64,000 nt of DNA from JBBIRG01 sp964410965 (lineage in GTDB: Bacteria > CLD3 > SB21 > JBBIRG01), in contig CAYPIY010000004.1 of NCBI GenBank assembly GCA_964410965.1, positions 1 to 64,000 of the forward strand. The letters are read 5' to 3'. The translations under genes were made by a program, and so were the position numbers. Shown here piece after piece: positions 9,113 to 18,164 of this stretch. The notes under the pieces were generated by a model, which worked only from the letters and a program-made list of their open reading frames with translations, ran no database searches and was not told where the DNA came from. How positions within the stretch are numbered: position 1 is the stretch's first letter; each line of letters begins with the position of its first letter.

Positions 9113-9868
9113 TCATGGCTTTGTTGTTTCGCGGCGGTATGGCTCATTGATATACATCATGGTCGCGGCAATCACGCAAACCGGAATGAGGAAAAGGTTA
9201 AGAAAAGGAATCAGTCCCATGATAAAACATACCAGTCCGAAACCCAGCATCCTGGGTTTACATGAAAAAATGATCCTGTTTTTTTCCCGGAACGATTTAT
9301 ACCGGCGGTCAAGACTGTAATCCATAAACGAAAACGTCAGCGCGTAGCAGGTATAAAAAATCATCAGCAGAAAATAAATGATTTGTCCGATGCCCGGTAT
9401 AAAATTAATTAAGAATATCGGAATGAACCACATGATAAAAAACAAGAGCCGCTTGATTTCATTGCCGACGGAATGAACGATATCTTTCATGATGACTTTC
9501 ACGCCCGAAGGCGAGGATGGCGACGGCCCGATGAGCAATTCTTCCGTCTTTTCCGATAAAGCGGCGTTGAAGGGCGAGGCGATAATATTTCCGATCACCG
9601 TAAACACATAAAATGCGATAACGAGAAAACTCACAATGAGAACGGTTGCCAGAGCATAATACAAAACGCCGAAATACCAGTTGTCATTTTTCGGAACAAT
9701 GGTCAGCAACCGGTCGAGTTTGGTGAGAAAAAAAATGAATCCTGACGTGAAAACGGCCGCGTTGATCGCAAACGGAATCACGATAAATTTGATAAGCGAC
9801 GGGTGCTGAAAAATAAACCTGAAACCGCGGAACGGATAGGAAAAACCGTTTATAAATGATTTCATCAT
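9113..9868 (-). CDS. EI24 domain (CysZ/DUF540-like) membrane protein
   Basis: 251 residues. It begins with the family-typical segment FSYPFRGFRFIFQHPSLIKF and contains four to six hydrophobic stretches, among them FVIPFAINAAVFTSGFIFFL, YALATVLIVSFLVIAFYVF, LLFFIMWFIPIFLINFIPG and a C-terminal pair. EI24/CysZ proteins are inner-membrane proteins; E. coli CysZ transports sulfate, but many homologues outside Proteobacteria have no known substrate. No cysteine-synthesis gene is nearby, so a sulfate role is not supported by context. It is followed by hutH on the same strand and preceded by the terminator of the dipeptidase gene. Confidence 0.8.
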   Translation of the reverse strand: MMKSFINGFSYPFRGFRFIFQHPSLIKFIVIPFAINAAVFTSGFIFFLTKLDRLLTIVPKNDNWYFGVLYYALATVLIVSFLVIAFYVFTVIGNIIASPFNAALSEKTEELLIGPSPSSPSGVKVIMKDIVHSVGNEIKRLLFFIMWFIPIFLINFIPGIGQIIYFLLMIFYTCYALTFSFMDYSLDRRYKSFREKNRIIFSCKPRMLGFGLVCFIMGLIPFLNLFLIPVCVIAATMMYINEPYRRETTKP

Positions 9869-9875
9869 ACAAAAA

Positions 9876-9903
9876 AAAGAGCGGGATCTTCATACCGCTC
9901 TTT
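9876..9903 (-). terminator. Intrinsic terminator of the dipeptidase gene
   Basis: Read on the minus strand, AGAGCGG and CCGCTCT form a stem with a 10-nt loop followed by T8. It lies about 20 bp after the dipeptidase stop and just before the EI24 start. Confidence 0.85.
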
Positions 9904-9922
9904 TCCCGAGTTAGATTAAAAA

Positions 9923-11296
9923 TTATTTGCTCATTTTCGACAGTTCATCGTAAAAATAAGCGGAAGCGAGAATACCGTTATGGAAATTGGACAGGCTGAA
10001 CCTTTCATTGGGCGAATGAATGGCGTCGCTGTCAAGGCCGAAGCCCATCAGTACCGATTTGTTCCCGAGAATTTTCTCGAACGCGGCGACAATGGGAATG
10101 GAACCGCCTTCGCGCGTGTAATAGGGTTCTTTCTTGAATACTTTTTTCAGCGCGACGGTTGCAGCCTTGATTTCCTTTGTATTGATATCGGTCATCGCGG
10201 GTGTTCCGCCGTGCAGTTCGGTGACTTTGATCTTCATCGTTTTCGGGCAGAGTTTTTTCACGTACGCGGTGAACAGTTTGGCGATTTCGTGGTAATCCTG
10301 ATTCGGCACGAGCCGCATGCTGATTTTCGCTCCGGCTTTGGACGGAAGCACGGTTTTCGCTCCCTCGCCCTGATACCCGCCGAAAATACCGTTAACGTCA
10401 AGCGTAGGCCGGGCGCTGGTCTGTTCAAGAATCGAATACCCTTTCTCGCCGAACGTATCGTTTATCTCAAGTTCTTTGAAGTATTCTTTTTTGCTGAACG
10501 GCAGTTTTTTAAACGCCGCGCGTTCCTGTTTCGTCAGGTTCTTGACTTTTTTATAGAAATTCGGAATTGTGATCTTGCCGTTCTTGTCTTTCAGTTTGGC
10601 GATCAGGTTGCAGAGTTCATTGATCGGATTGCCGACCGCACCGCCGTAGGTTCCCGAATGAAGATCCTTGTTAGGGCCGGTCAGCTCTATTTCCATATAA
10701 CACAGACCGCGCAGGCCGTAGCACAGCGAGGGCATATTATCCCCGAACATCGACGTGTCCGAGATCAGCGTCATGTCCGATTTCAGAAGCGCTTTGTTGC
10801 CCATGATAAAATCTTCCAGGTTACTGCTGCCGGCTTCTTCCTCGCCCTCGATGAGATATTTTACGTTGACCGGAAGTTTTCCGTTCACTTTCATGTGCGC
10901 TTCAAAACTCTTGAGATTCAGGAAAATCTGGCCTTTATCATCCGATGAGCCCCGGGCGTAAATGTAACCGTTTTTGATGATCGGTTCGAAAGGCGGACTG
11001 TTCCACAATTCAAGCGGATCGGTAGGCTGAACGTCATAATGCCCGTAAAAAAGAACGGTAGGTTTGCCCGGCGCGCCAAGCCACTCACCGTATACTACGG
11101 GGTGACCCTCTGTCGGGTATGTTTTTACATTGTTCAGGCCGATCGATTTCATGTGCTCGGCTAAATAGGCGGCGCATCGTTCCACGTCTTTTTTGTTACT
11201 CGGATTGTTGCTGATACTGGGAATTTTCAGGAATTCCTTTAATTCTTCGACATAGCGGTTTTTATTAGAGTCGATGAATTTAATGACATTTTCCAT
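9923..11296 (-). CDS. M20 family metallo-dipeptidase
   Basis: 457 residues. The metallopeptidase M20 pattern is clear: the first metal histidine lies in LFYGHYDVQPTDP, the bridging Asp in GRGSSDDKGQ-type sequence (written ARGSSDDKGQIF), and the catalytic and metal Glu pair in YLIEGEEEAGSSNLE. The lid domain begins around GLRGLCYMEIELTGPNKDLH. The C-terminal metal His lies in GLDSDAIHSPNERF. Such enzymes hydrolyse dipeptides in the cytoplasm using two zinc ions. No signal peptide is seen. The domain order and motif spellings match the dipeptidase branch rather than ArgE or DapE. It is monocistronic, with its own terminator. Confidence 0.93.
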   Translation of the reverse strand: MENVIKFIDSNKNRYVEELKEFLKIPSISNNPSNKKDVERCAAYLAEHMKSIGLNNVKTYPTEGHPVVYGEWLGAPGKPTVLFYGHYDVQPTDPLELWNSPPFEPIIKNGYIYARGSSDDKGQIFLNLKSFEAHMKVNGKLPVNVKYLIEGEEEAGSSNLEDFIMGNKALLKSDMTLISDTSMFGDNMPSLCYGLRGLCYMEIELTGPNKDLHSGTYGGAVGNPINELCNLIAKLKDKNGKITIPNFYKKVKNLTKQERAAFKKLPFSKKEYFKELEINDTFGEKGYSILEQTSARPTLDVNGIFGGYQGEGAKTVLPSKAGAKISMRLVPNQDYHEIAKLFTAYVKKLCPKTMKIKVTELHGGTPAMTDINTKEIKAATVALKKVFKKEPYYTREGGSIPIVAAFEKILGNKSVLMGFGLDSDAIHSPNERFSLSNFHNGILASAYFYDELSKMSK

Positions 11297-11411
11297 GGGC
11301 GTTACCTCTTTACTTGTTTGAGAAAAAAGATATTTATCGGCAGACCATTTTCCGGGGTAAAAAGTATATATTTTTTTAATTTAAAACAAGAATTATCATG
11401 CACCTTTTTTT

Positions 11412-11440
11412 TTGCTTTTGCCCGAAAAAGAAACTATATT
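11412..11440 (+). promoter_or_regulatory. Promoter of the DUF4384 protein gene
   Basis: TTGCTT at 11412-11417 and TATATT at 11435-11440 are 17 bp apart. The same bases also read TTTG-N20-TATATTTG, the Bacteroidota sigma consensus (-33 TTTG, -7 TAnnTTTG). The transcription start would be near 11447, about 26 nt before the ATG at 11473. Confidence 0.55.
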
Positions 11441-11472
11441 TGTAAATTCATTATCTTGAAAAGGATAAAACT

Positions 11473-13095
11473 ATGTTCAGATTCATGACTGTTTTTTTTG
11501 TGCTGGTTGCCGTATCTTTCTTTACCCTGCATGCCCAGAAAAAAGACTGGGTAAAAAACAACAAAAGCAGCCAGTTTCCGGATAAACAATTCATGCAGGC
11601 GGTAGGCACAGGCGAAAGTGAGGAAGAAGCGAAAAACGTTGCGCTGCTGAATCTTGCGAAAAACATCGAGGTGAAAATCACGGGGCAACAATCCTACAAA
11701 AGCGTGGAGAATATCAAAGGCAATAAGGGCGAAGTTTTTTCCAATGTCGAGGAACAATCGCAGGCACTCGTCAGCCTTGAACTGCAGGGGCTCCGGATCG
11801 AGGATACGGACTTTGACAAAAAGAAAAACCGTTATTATGCCCTGGCTGTCCTTGACCGGCAGGTCGCGGGAAAAGCCATGCAGATGGACATCTCCGACCG
11901 GGACGCCCGTTTTAAGAAATACCTCGAACAGGCCCGGATTCTTCACAAGCAGAAAAGCTATTCCGAAACCATTGAAAAACTGATGACCTGCATATCCGAA
12001 CTCCGGATGATCGACCGCCAGCTGAAAAAACTGCGCGTGGTTCTGCCGGATTACGAAGCGGATCCGGGTATTTCCAAGATCAGCGAAGAAACCAGCATCA
12101 CTGAAATCATCGACCAGATCGGCAGGGATACAGAAGACGGAAGCCTTGACGTCGCCGCCGCCGTGCTTACCTACAAGCTATACAGCAAATTTGCGGAATC
12201 TTACGGGGCTTCCAGCGTCGTGATCGGTCATTTCAACTACAAAAACACGAAAATGTCCAGCGAATTTACCGCGTACCTGAAAGAAAAAATAGAAAACGAA
12301 ATGGGCAAGATCACCAACATGAAAGTGATCGGGAGCAAGGACATTTCCACCTACCTGAATTCCCACGGAATCAAATTTGACGGTACGGCACAGGGCCTTG
12401 CGGCCATTGCCAACGCAGACGCAACGATCACGGGAAATTACTGGGACATGGACAAGGACATGGAAATCAAAACCCAGATTATCGCCCGCGGAACCGGGCA
12501 GGCTCTCGGAAGCGCGAACATCAAAATCCCGAAATCGTACATTCCTGAATCGATTTCCTTCAAGCCCGACAACTTCTCCCAGATCCAGACTGACCTCGCC
12601 CTCCTGCAGGACAACACGAGCAATGACAAGTTAAAAATCGTCGTCTGGACGGACAAAGGAGACGGCGGAGTTTACCGCGATAAGGAACGCATGATCGTAT
12701 ATCTGAAATCCAACGCCGATTGCTACATAAAATTAGTTTATCACGATGCGGGCGGAAATAACATTCTCATATTCCCCAATAAACACAGCGATAAAAACAT
12801 TCAGATCAAAGCTAATACCGTCTATTCAATCGGCGGTGATGAAGAGACAGCGCGATTTAAATTTGAAATCGGCCCCCCGTTCGGCACCGAACTGATCAAG
12901 GCGTTTGCGAGCACCAAGCCGATTCCCGATATGGATCTGACCGAGATGGACGAACTGGAAAACGGTTTGTTCCTGATTAAAAAGGACACCAAATCAATTC
13001 TGAAATCCTTCAAAGAATCTGTTTTGTCCGGATCCAAAGACGATTTCGCCGAGGCCAGCGTATCCCTGACCAGCGTCAGGAGTTCCGATAAATGA
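11473..13095 (+). CDS. Secreted protein with LPP20-like and DUF4384 domains
   Basis: 540 residues. A signal peptide (VFFVLVAVSFFTLHAQ) is followed by an LPP20/FlgT-like region, recognisable by AVGTGESEEEAKNVALLNLA and RYYALAVLDRQVAG. A helical middle and a PEGA/TolB-N-like stretch come next. The C-terminal third (around KIVVWTDKGDGGVYRDKERM and YIKLVYHDAGGNNILIFPN) is a DUF4384 domain, a beta-rich module found in surface or periplasmic proteins. Role unknown; related proteins help assemble or stabilise envelope structures. AAAAGGA lies 8 nt before the ATG. The stop is followed after about 65 bp by a sensor kinase gene on the same strand, so co-transcription is possible. Confidence 0.8.
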   Translation: MFRFMTVFFVLVAVSFFTLHAQKKDWVKNNKSSQFPDKQFMQAVGTGESEEEAKNVALLNLAKNIEVKITGQQSYKSVENIKGNKGEVFSNVEEQSQALVSLELQGLRIEDTDFDKKKNRYYALAVLDRQVAGKAMQMDISDRDARFKKYLEQARILHKQKSYSETIEKLMTCISELRMIDRQLKKLRVVLPDYEADPGISKISEETSITEIIDQIGRDTEDGSLDVAAAVLTYKLYSKFAESYGASSVVIGHFNYKNTKMSSEFTAYLKEKIENEMGKITNMKVIGSKDISTYLNSHGIKFDGTAQGLAAIANADATITGNYWDMDKDMEIKTQIIARGTGQALGSANIKIPKSYIPESISFKPDNFSQIQTDLALLQDNTSNDKLKIVVWTDKGDGGVYRDKERMIVYLKSNADCYIKLVYHDAGGNNILIFPNKHSDKNIQIKANTVYSIGGDEETARFKFEIGPPFGTELIKAFASTKPIPDMDLTEMDELENGLFLIKKDTKSILKSFKESVLSGSKDDFAEASVSLTSVRSSDK

Positions 13096-13161
13096 TCCTT
13101 TGCGCCAGCTGTACAGAAAACAAATGATCCGACATTTCTTCATCTTTCAATTATTCTCCCG

Positions 13162-16100
13162 ATGATGCGCCCGTTCCGATTTTTATTTTTGATGTTTTTA
13201 GTTTCATTCCCGATTCAATTTTCGGTTTCGCAACAGCCTTTCTACAAATACTATACGCTGAACGAGGGGTTTCCGCACGCGCAGGTCTGGAAGATCTTCC
13301 AGGACAAGAACGGTATGATGTGGTTCGCGACCGGCGGAGGGCTTGCGGTGTATGACGGCGCGCAATATACTTTTTATGGGAAAGAAGCGGGTTTCGTCGG
13401 CAACGCGAGAAACATTTTTGAGGACGATAACGGCCTGATCTGGATTCCTTCGGATGACGGGGTCAGTATATTCGACGGAAAACGGTTTTCCGATTTCGCT
13501 CTTCCCGATCATAACAATCCAAGTTCATTATGGGATATGCTCAAAGACCGAACAGGCCGGTACTGGTTCCCTTCCCGACATTGCGGAATTCATGTTCTGG
13601 ACCGTGGTACATTCTTTTCGATCCCGGACTCGGTAACAGGTTCCTGCCGAGAGTATTTTTCCTGCATGATGGACTCCGACGGCGACCTGTGGTTCGGATG
13701 CAAAGACGGCGTTCTCTGGCTCCGCTTTCAAAACGGCACCTACGAATCAGATTTCCGGACGATATCCTCGTCTGACGCAGGTCCTTTGGGCCAAATCAAT
13801 GATATTTATCAAAGCCCGGAAGGGCATATTCTTTTTTGTTCCGTTAACGGGCTGATCTTTTTTAACAAGCAGAATTACATCAGGGATAACGGGCAAATCC
13901 GTGATTGCATAACGCGACTTACACCGAAAGAAGGCCTGATTCATACGTATGTAAACAGTGCGGTCATGACCCTAGACTCGTCGTACTGGATCGCAACCGA
14001 CCATGGACTTAGCCGCTATCAGAAGAACGGGTTCAGCAATCATCTGATCGATGAACAGCTTTCCGCCAACAGCCTTCAATGCGTCATTGAAGACCGGGAA
14101 GGCGTAATTTGGATCGGCACTAACGGCGGAGGATGCATAAAAATTCCGTATCAGGACATTATCAATTTTACGGCCAAGGACGGGCTCCCGTCAAATGTCG
14201 TCAACGCGGTTACCATGGACTCAATGAATAACCTTTATATCGCCACGGATAACGGTGTTGAAATATGGGACGGAAAAAATCTTAAACCGCTGGGCGGAAA
14301 CTGGCATGAATCGGGTGATGCCGTTTGGGTCGTGAAGACATCTCCGTCGGGTAGCCTGTGGATCGGAACCGAAAATCATCTCTTTGAATACAAAAATCAA
14401 AAGATCATTGACCATAAATCCCTATATCAGGCTGAGGACGCTTCCGTTCTTGACATTGAAATCGATCACAACGGTCACGTATGGATCGGGTCGCATCACG
14501 GGCTCACCTACTATGACGGAAAAGGTTACCAGAAATTCACATTAAACGACGGGTTGCCGGGAATTCAGATATGGTGTGTGTATGAGGATCGCCAACACCA
14601 CATCTGGCTCGGCTCGAACAACGGTCTCATCAGGGCGATCAGGAATCCTTCCACGGGAAATGTCGTTTTTCAGTCGTGGAATACGGCCCACGGTCTTCCC
14701 AACAACACCGTCAATGTCATACGGCAGGACCCCGGCGGCATATACTGGATCGGTACGGACGACGGATTTGCGAGATTTGACGGAAACCGGTTCTATAATT
14801 ACAAACCCAAAAAACTGGGTCTTGGCGATAATGTGGTACCGGTCTTGGAAATCGATTCTGCAACCCAGTCCCTGTGGATCGGAAGTACCATGTTCGGACA
14901 GTTTGAGATCAGGGATACGGTTCTGGTATTGAAATCCGTCCTCAACAAAACCCGCGGCCTGAACGCCAATGAGGCCACCACCAATAACAGCCTTATGTTC
15001 GATCAGGCCGGCAATATGTGGATCGGTACGTTCGGGGGGCTGACGCATTTTATCCGCAACCATCCAAGGCTGCCCTCCTCCAATCCCCGTGCCGTCATAC
15101 AAAAAATGACATCGCCGGAAATCACATGGATCAAGCCCCACACCTTTAATCCCTCCCCGCTTGAAAAAATGATCAAAGGGAACTCTGTCATTTTCGAATT
15201 CGCCGGGTTATCCTATATTAATGAAAAAGATAATTCATTTCAGTATATGCTGGAGGAATTTGACGATGAATGGTCGGAATTCACGCGCCAGACCGACGTC
15301 CGTTATACGAACCTTCGTCCGGGACGTTACGCTTTTCTACTGCGGATGAAGAACGCCCGGGGTGAAACAGGACAGTTCGTCGACCGGTTTGAGTTTGAGG
15401 TCAGGACCCCGCTGTGGATGAATCCGTTTATCCTTGCCGGATCTACCCTGCTGCTCCTGTTCGGAATCTACAAAACATACAAATACCGGGTTCATAAAAA
15501 ACTTGATAAAATCCACAGGCTGAACCTTGAACTTGAAAGCAAAATCCGTGACCGCACTTCCGAAATCTCCAAACAAAAGGAAGAACTGGAAGCCCTGTTC
15601 ATCCAGCTGAAACAAACACATACCCAGCTTCTGCAGTCAGAAAAAATGGCTTCTCTCGGGCAGCTTGTGGCCGGAGTAGCGCATGAAATAAATAACCCGA
15701 CATCCATTCTTGCCGGAAACGTAAATTACATCGATGATTATCTCAAAATCATCAAAGGCCTCATTCAGCAGTACGAATCGGCCGGTCTCAGCGAAGAACA
15801 AAACAGCGCCATCCGAACTTACAAAGATACCAACGATTATGACTTTATTGTATCCGATCTGGACGTGCTAATTTCCAGTATTAAAAACGCCGCGGAACGC
15901 ATCCGGCATATTGTGCTTGACCTGAGAAATTTTTCCAGACTGGATGAGGCCGAACTGATCGAGGTCCTGATCAACGACTGCATCGATACGACAGTCAAGC
16001 TGTTCATGAATCAGTTCAAACAGATACTGACCATCAAAAAGGATTTCAGGGCTTCCCGGAAGATTAACTGCTATGTCAATCAGATCAACCAGGTTTTGCT

Positions 16101-16446
16101 CAATCTTCTGGTCAACGCCGCTCACGCGATCGAGGAAAAAATCCAGTCACAGAAATCCAACGGTAAAATACTGGGTGAAATCCTGATCAGCACTGCGGAT
16201 TCTTCCGATGGCATCATTGTAAAAATCAGGGATAACGGCTGCGGTATCAGGGAAGAAAACATATCAAAAATATTTGATCCGTTTTTTACGACCAAACCTG
16301 TAGGCCAGGGTACGGGACTGGGTTTATCCATCACATACGGAATTATTGAAAAACATACCGGCGCGATTTATTGTCAGAGCAAAGTAGATGAATGGACCGA
16401 ATTCACAATTGAGTTACCTATCAAACCACGGGATGATCGTTATTAG
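13162..16446 (+). CDS. Propeller sensor histidine kinase (second copy)
   Basis: 1094 residues. A signal peptide (FLFLMFLVSFPIQFSVSQ) is followed by about 13 Reg_prop blades, for example MMWFATGGGLAVYDG, VIWIGTNGGGCIKI and MWIGTFGGLTHF, that would form one or two seven-bladed propellers in the periplasm. A Y_Y_Y domain (FQYMLEEFDDEWSEF) and one transmembrane helix (PFILAGSTLLLLFGIYKTY) follow. A coiled coil leads to HisKA with the phospho-acceptor His in GVAHEINNPTSILAG. The HATPase has DNGCGIREE and GQGTGLGLSITYG. There is no receiver domain and no adjacent response regulator, so its partner is encoded elsewhere. It is related to the kinases at 3.2-6.5 kb and 31.5-35.3 kb. Confidence 0.93.
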   Translation: MMRPFRFLFLMFLVSFPIQFSVSQQPFYKYYTLNEGFPHAQVWKIFQDKNGMMWFATGGGLAVYDGAQYTFYGKEAGFVGNARNIFEDDNGLIWIPSDDGVSIFDGKRFSDFALPDHNNPSSLWDMLKDRTGRYWFPSRHCGIHVLDRGTFFSIPDSVTGSCREYFSCMMDSDGDLWFGCKDGVLWLRFQNGTYESDFRTISSSDAGPLGQINDIYQSPEGHILFCSVNGLIFFNKQNYIRDNGQIRDCITRLTPKEGLIHTYVNSAVMTLDSSYWIATDHGLSRYQKNGFSNHLIDEQLSANSLQCVIEDREGVIWIGTNGGGCIKIPYQDIINFTAKDGLPSNVVNAVTMDSMNNLYIATDNGVEIWDGKNLKPLGGNWHESGDAVWVVKTSPSGSLWIGTENHLFEYKNQKIIDHKSLYQAEDASVLDIEIDHNGHVWIGSHHGLTYYDGKGYQKFTLNDGLPGIQIWCVYEDRQHHIWLGSNNGLIRAIRNPSTGNVVFQSWNTAHGLPNNTVNVIRQDPGGIYWIGTDDGFARFDGNRFYNYKPKKLGLGDNVVPVLEIDSATQSLWIGSTMFGQFEIRDTVLVLKSVLNKTRGLNANEATTNNSLMFDQAGNMWIGTFGGLTHFIRNHPRLPSSNPRAVIQKMTSPEITWIKPHTFNPSPLEKMIKGNSVIFEFAGLSYINEKDNSFQYMLEEFDDEWSEFTRQTDVRYTNLRPGRYAFLLRMKNARGETGQFVDRFEFEVRTPLWMNPFILAGSTLLLLFGIYKTYKYRVHKKLDKIHRLNLELESKIRDRTSEISKQKEELEALFIQLKQTHTQLLQSEKMASLGQLVAGVAHEINNPTSILAGNVNYIDDYLKIIKGLIQQYESAGLSEEQNSAIRTYKDTNDYDFIVSDLDVLISSIKNAAERIRHIVLDLRNFSRLDEAELIEVLINDCIDTTVKLFMNQFKQILTIKKDFRASRKINCYVNQINQVLLNLLVNAAHAIEEKIQSQKSNGKILGEILISTADSSDGIIVKIRDNGCGIREENISKIFDPFFTTKPVGQGTGLGLSITYGIIEKHTGAIYCQSKVDEWTEFTIELPIKPRDDRY

Positions 16447-16500
16447 CCATTCGCATTACTTTTTTTGAGGAAAGTCAATGTATAAAAAAATAGCGATATG

Positions 16501-16516
16501 TGTGACATACATCACA
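16501..16516. promoter_or_regulatory. CRP/FNR-type inverted repeat
   Basis: TGTGA-N6-TCACA is a perfect match to the CRP half-site consensus with the standard 6-bp spacer. A weak -10 like sequence (TATCTT at 16538-16543) lies about 30 bp from its centre, the spacing of a class II activated promoter. No CRP gene is in the window. Confidence 0.5.
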
Positions 16517-16566
16517 GCGAAGTGCAACGGTTTCACTTATCTTACTTACGCAAGGTAGGGTAAAGT

Positions 16567-16616
16567 GGGAGAAAGTAAGTTTTGATTTTCGTAGCAAGTC
16601 ACTTTCTCCCTTTTTT
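16567..16616 (+). terminator. Intrinsic terminator or attenuator upstream of the YqeY gene
   Basis: A perfect 10-bp stem (GGGAGAAAGT at 16567-16576, ACTTTCTCCC at 16601-16610) with a 24-nt loop is followed by T6. It is over 120 bp after the kinase stop and 46 bp before the YqeY start. CTTACTT at 16541-16547 is complementary to AAGTAAG at 16573-16579, which overlaps the left arm of the terminator, so a competing structure is possible. Confidence 0.75.
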
Positions 16617-16661
16617 ATTTCCATTAAAAACATTAACTTACACTAAAAACGGAAAAATACC

Positions 16662-17129
16662 ATGATTGATAACGCATTATTAAATCGTTTGAATGAAGAT
16701 ATCAAAAAAGCGATGAAGTCCGGGGATAAATTCAGGCTGGATACAGTCAGAATGCTGAAGGCAGGATGGCAAAAAATTTTAATAGAAAAACAGGATAAAA
16801 TCACACCGGACGATGAATTAACTTTTTTTCAGGTTGAAACCAAGCGCCGGAAAGAGGCGATCGAACAGTTCATCAAAGGAGGCCGTCAGGAACTTGCAGA
16901 TAAGGAATCAAAAGAACTCGTGATCATAAGTGAATACATGCCCAAACAGATTACGGACGATGAATTATCTCTGATCATTGAAGAAACCCTGAATGCGGTT
17001 AATCCCCTGTCGCCCAAAGATATGGGTAAAGTAATGTCCGCGCTGATGCCAAAAATCAAAGGCAAAGCAGACGGAAAAAAAGCGCAGGAACTTGTAAAAG
17101 CCAAACTTGAGAAACGATTATCTTCTTAG
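16662..17129 (+). CDS. yqeY: GatB/YqeY domain protein
   Basis: 155 residues, the usual length. The N-terminal helical part starts LLNRLNEDIKKAMKSGDKFR and includes LDTVRMLKAGWQK. The family signature KRRKEAIEQFIKGGRQELA is followed by YMPKQITDDEL and ends in KDMGKVMSALMPKIKGKADG. YqeY resembles the tail domain of the GatB subunit of the amidotransferase that makes Gln-tRNA(Gln), and is thought to bind tRNA, but its own function is not established. It sits downstream of the attenuator-like hairpin and converges on ruvX. Confidence 0.93.
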   Translation: MIDNALLNRLNEDIKKAMKSGDKFRLDTVRMLKAGWQKILIEKQDKITPDDELTFFQVETKRRKEAIEQFIKGGRQELADKESKELVIISEYMPKQITDDELSLIIEETLNAVNPLSPKDMGKVMSALMPKIKGKADGKKAQELVKAKLEKRLSS

Positions 17130-17135
17130 GCTTTT

Positions 17136-17561
17136 TTATTCCGTATGCTGATCCATGTAATCCCTTAAAATGACGACGGCTGCCAACTCGTCTATTTTTT
17201 CTTTTTTACGCCGTTTCTTTTTTGTTTCGGCCTGGATCAGCAATTCTTTTGCCGAAACGGAACTAAAGCTCTCGTCCCATTCTGTAACAGGAACCTCCGT
17301 CTCCGATTTCAGCGTATCGCCGAAAGTTTGAATCCTGATTCCTTTCGCCGAAACCGAGCCGTCGGGACGGAAAGGAATACCGATCACCACGAGACTGACC
17401 TCGTAATCACGGATAATTTTTTTAATCTCGTCGATCCCTGCACGGTCATTGTTGATTGTCAGTGTTGACAACCCGCTGGCTATGATCCTCTCCGGGTCAC
17501 TCATCGCAAGTCCGATGCGCCGCTCTCCGTAATCGATCGCGAGTATTCTTCCCCTGGGCAT
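17136..17561 (-). CDS. ruvX: Putative pre-16S rRNA nuclease / Holliday junction resolvase-like protein (RuvX, YqgF)
   Basis: 141 residues from the ATG at 17561. The RNase H-like fold signature is seen: ILAIDYGERRIGLAMSDP with the first catalytic Asp, LVVIGIPFRPDGSVS, VTEWDESFSSVSA and the C-terminal KIDELAAVVILRDY with the last catalytic Asp. The family processes pre-16S rRNA in E. coli and was earlier proposed as a Holliday-junction resolvase. The open frame reaches 17585, but the extra codons lie inside the terminator of the upstream HU gene, so MPRGRILAID at 17561 is the better start. A lysine/arginine-rich stretch (KKKRRKKEK) near residue 115 is an unusually basic insertion. Confidence 0.92.
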   Translation of the reverse strand: MPRGRILAIDYGERRIGLAMSDPERIIASGLSTLTINNDRAGIDEIKKIIRDYEVSLVVIGIPFRPDGSVSAKGIRIQTFGDTLKSETEVPVTEWDESFSSVSAKELLIQAETKKKRRKKEKIDELAAVVILRDYMDQHTE

Positions 17562-17592
17562 AAAAAAAACCATCTTTGTTTTCAAAGATGGT
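17562..17592 (-). terminator. Intrinsic terminator of the HU gene
   Basis: On the minus strand ACCATCTTTG and CAAAGATGGT form a stem with a TTTT/AAAA loop followed by a T-run. It lies 12 bp after the HU stop and abuts the ruvX start. Confidence 0.85.
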
Positions 17593-17603
17593 CCGGGAAT
17601 TAA

Positions 17604-17927
17604 TTAATTGGTGCCGCCCTGTTCTGCATCCGCGGGCAATGGTTTTTTTAAGACTTCCTTGAGCAGTTTACCGGGTTTGAAATGTGTTTTCCTTCTGGGC
17701 GGCACAAAAATGATTTCTCCCGTCTTGGGATTTCGCGCTTTGGGCTTGGCTTTGGTTGTTTTCACCTCAAACACGCCGAAATCCCTGATCTCGATCCGTA
17801 CATCAGGATCGGCCTCAGAAAGGATTTCCCGGATGGAATCAAAAACTATATCCACAAGGTGCTCTACATTCTGTACTTTATCATTTACCTTGTCAGCAAC
17901 TCTCTTTGATACATCTTTTTTCGTCAT
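17604..17927 (-). CDS. HU/IHF family DNA-binding protein
   Basis: About 107 residues from MTKKDVSKRVAD. The body matches HU/IHF: helical dimerisation region ending in EHLVDIVFDSIREILSE, the beta-arm motif IEIRDFGVFEV, and the DNA-wrapping arm KPKARNPKTGEIIFVPPRRK with the conserved RNPKTG and intercalating proline. It ends with a short extra tail (KKPLPADAEQGGTN). As a nucleoid protein it binds and bends DNA as a dimer. The frame allows starts at 17942, 17936 and 17927; the last fits the family N-terminus best. It is transcribed alone, with a promoter upstream and a terminator behind. Confidence 0.93.
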   Translation of the reverse strand: MTKKDVSKRVADKVNDKVQNVEHLVDIVFDSIREILSEADPDVRIEIRDFGVFEVKTTKAKPKARNPKTGEIIFVPPRRKTHFKPGKLLKEVLKKPLPADAEQGGTN

Positions 17928-17978
17928 GGTTTTCATGAACAAACTCGCGTAAGGTTATTAATTCACTTATAATAAGTA

Positions 17979-18007
17979 AAAATAAGCAATTAAAAGATAT
18001 TTGTCAA
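17979..18007 (-). promoter_or_regulatory. Promoter of the HU gene
   Basis: On the minus strand TTGACA (18007-18002) is followed after 17 bp by TATTTT (17984-17979). This puts the transcription start about 45 nt before the HU start. The whole 17.94-18.16 kb gap is very A+T-rich and divergent between HU and the YfhO gene. Confidence 0.5.
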
Positions 18008-18164
18008 GTAAAACTTATTTTTTGATATTATTAAGTTCAATTTAAATATTCAATTATGAAAAGAAAAAAAACAACGAAAAAAAATTTTGATTCTATTTTT
18101 ATTTTTATTATAGTTACAGCAAATTTAACTTCTGATCAGTATTTACCAATACCTGAGGAAACTT

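Noticed and set aside
9113..9868. Sulfate transporter cysZ
   Set aside because: The fold family fits, but no cysteine or sulfate assimilation gene is adjacent and homologues outside Proteobacteria are uncharacterised, so no specific symbol is given.
9980..10948. 322-codon open frame opposite the dipeptidase gene
   Set aside because: Fully antisense to a clear M20 peptidase; composition is the usual shadow of G+C-rich third positions, with no ribosome binding site or recognisable motif.
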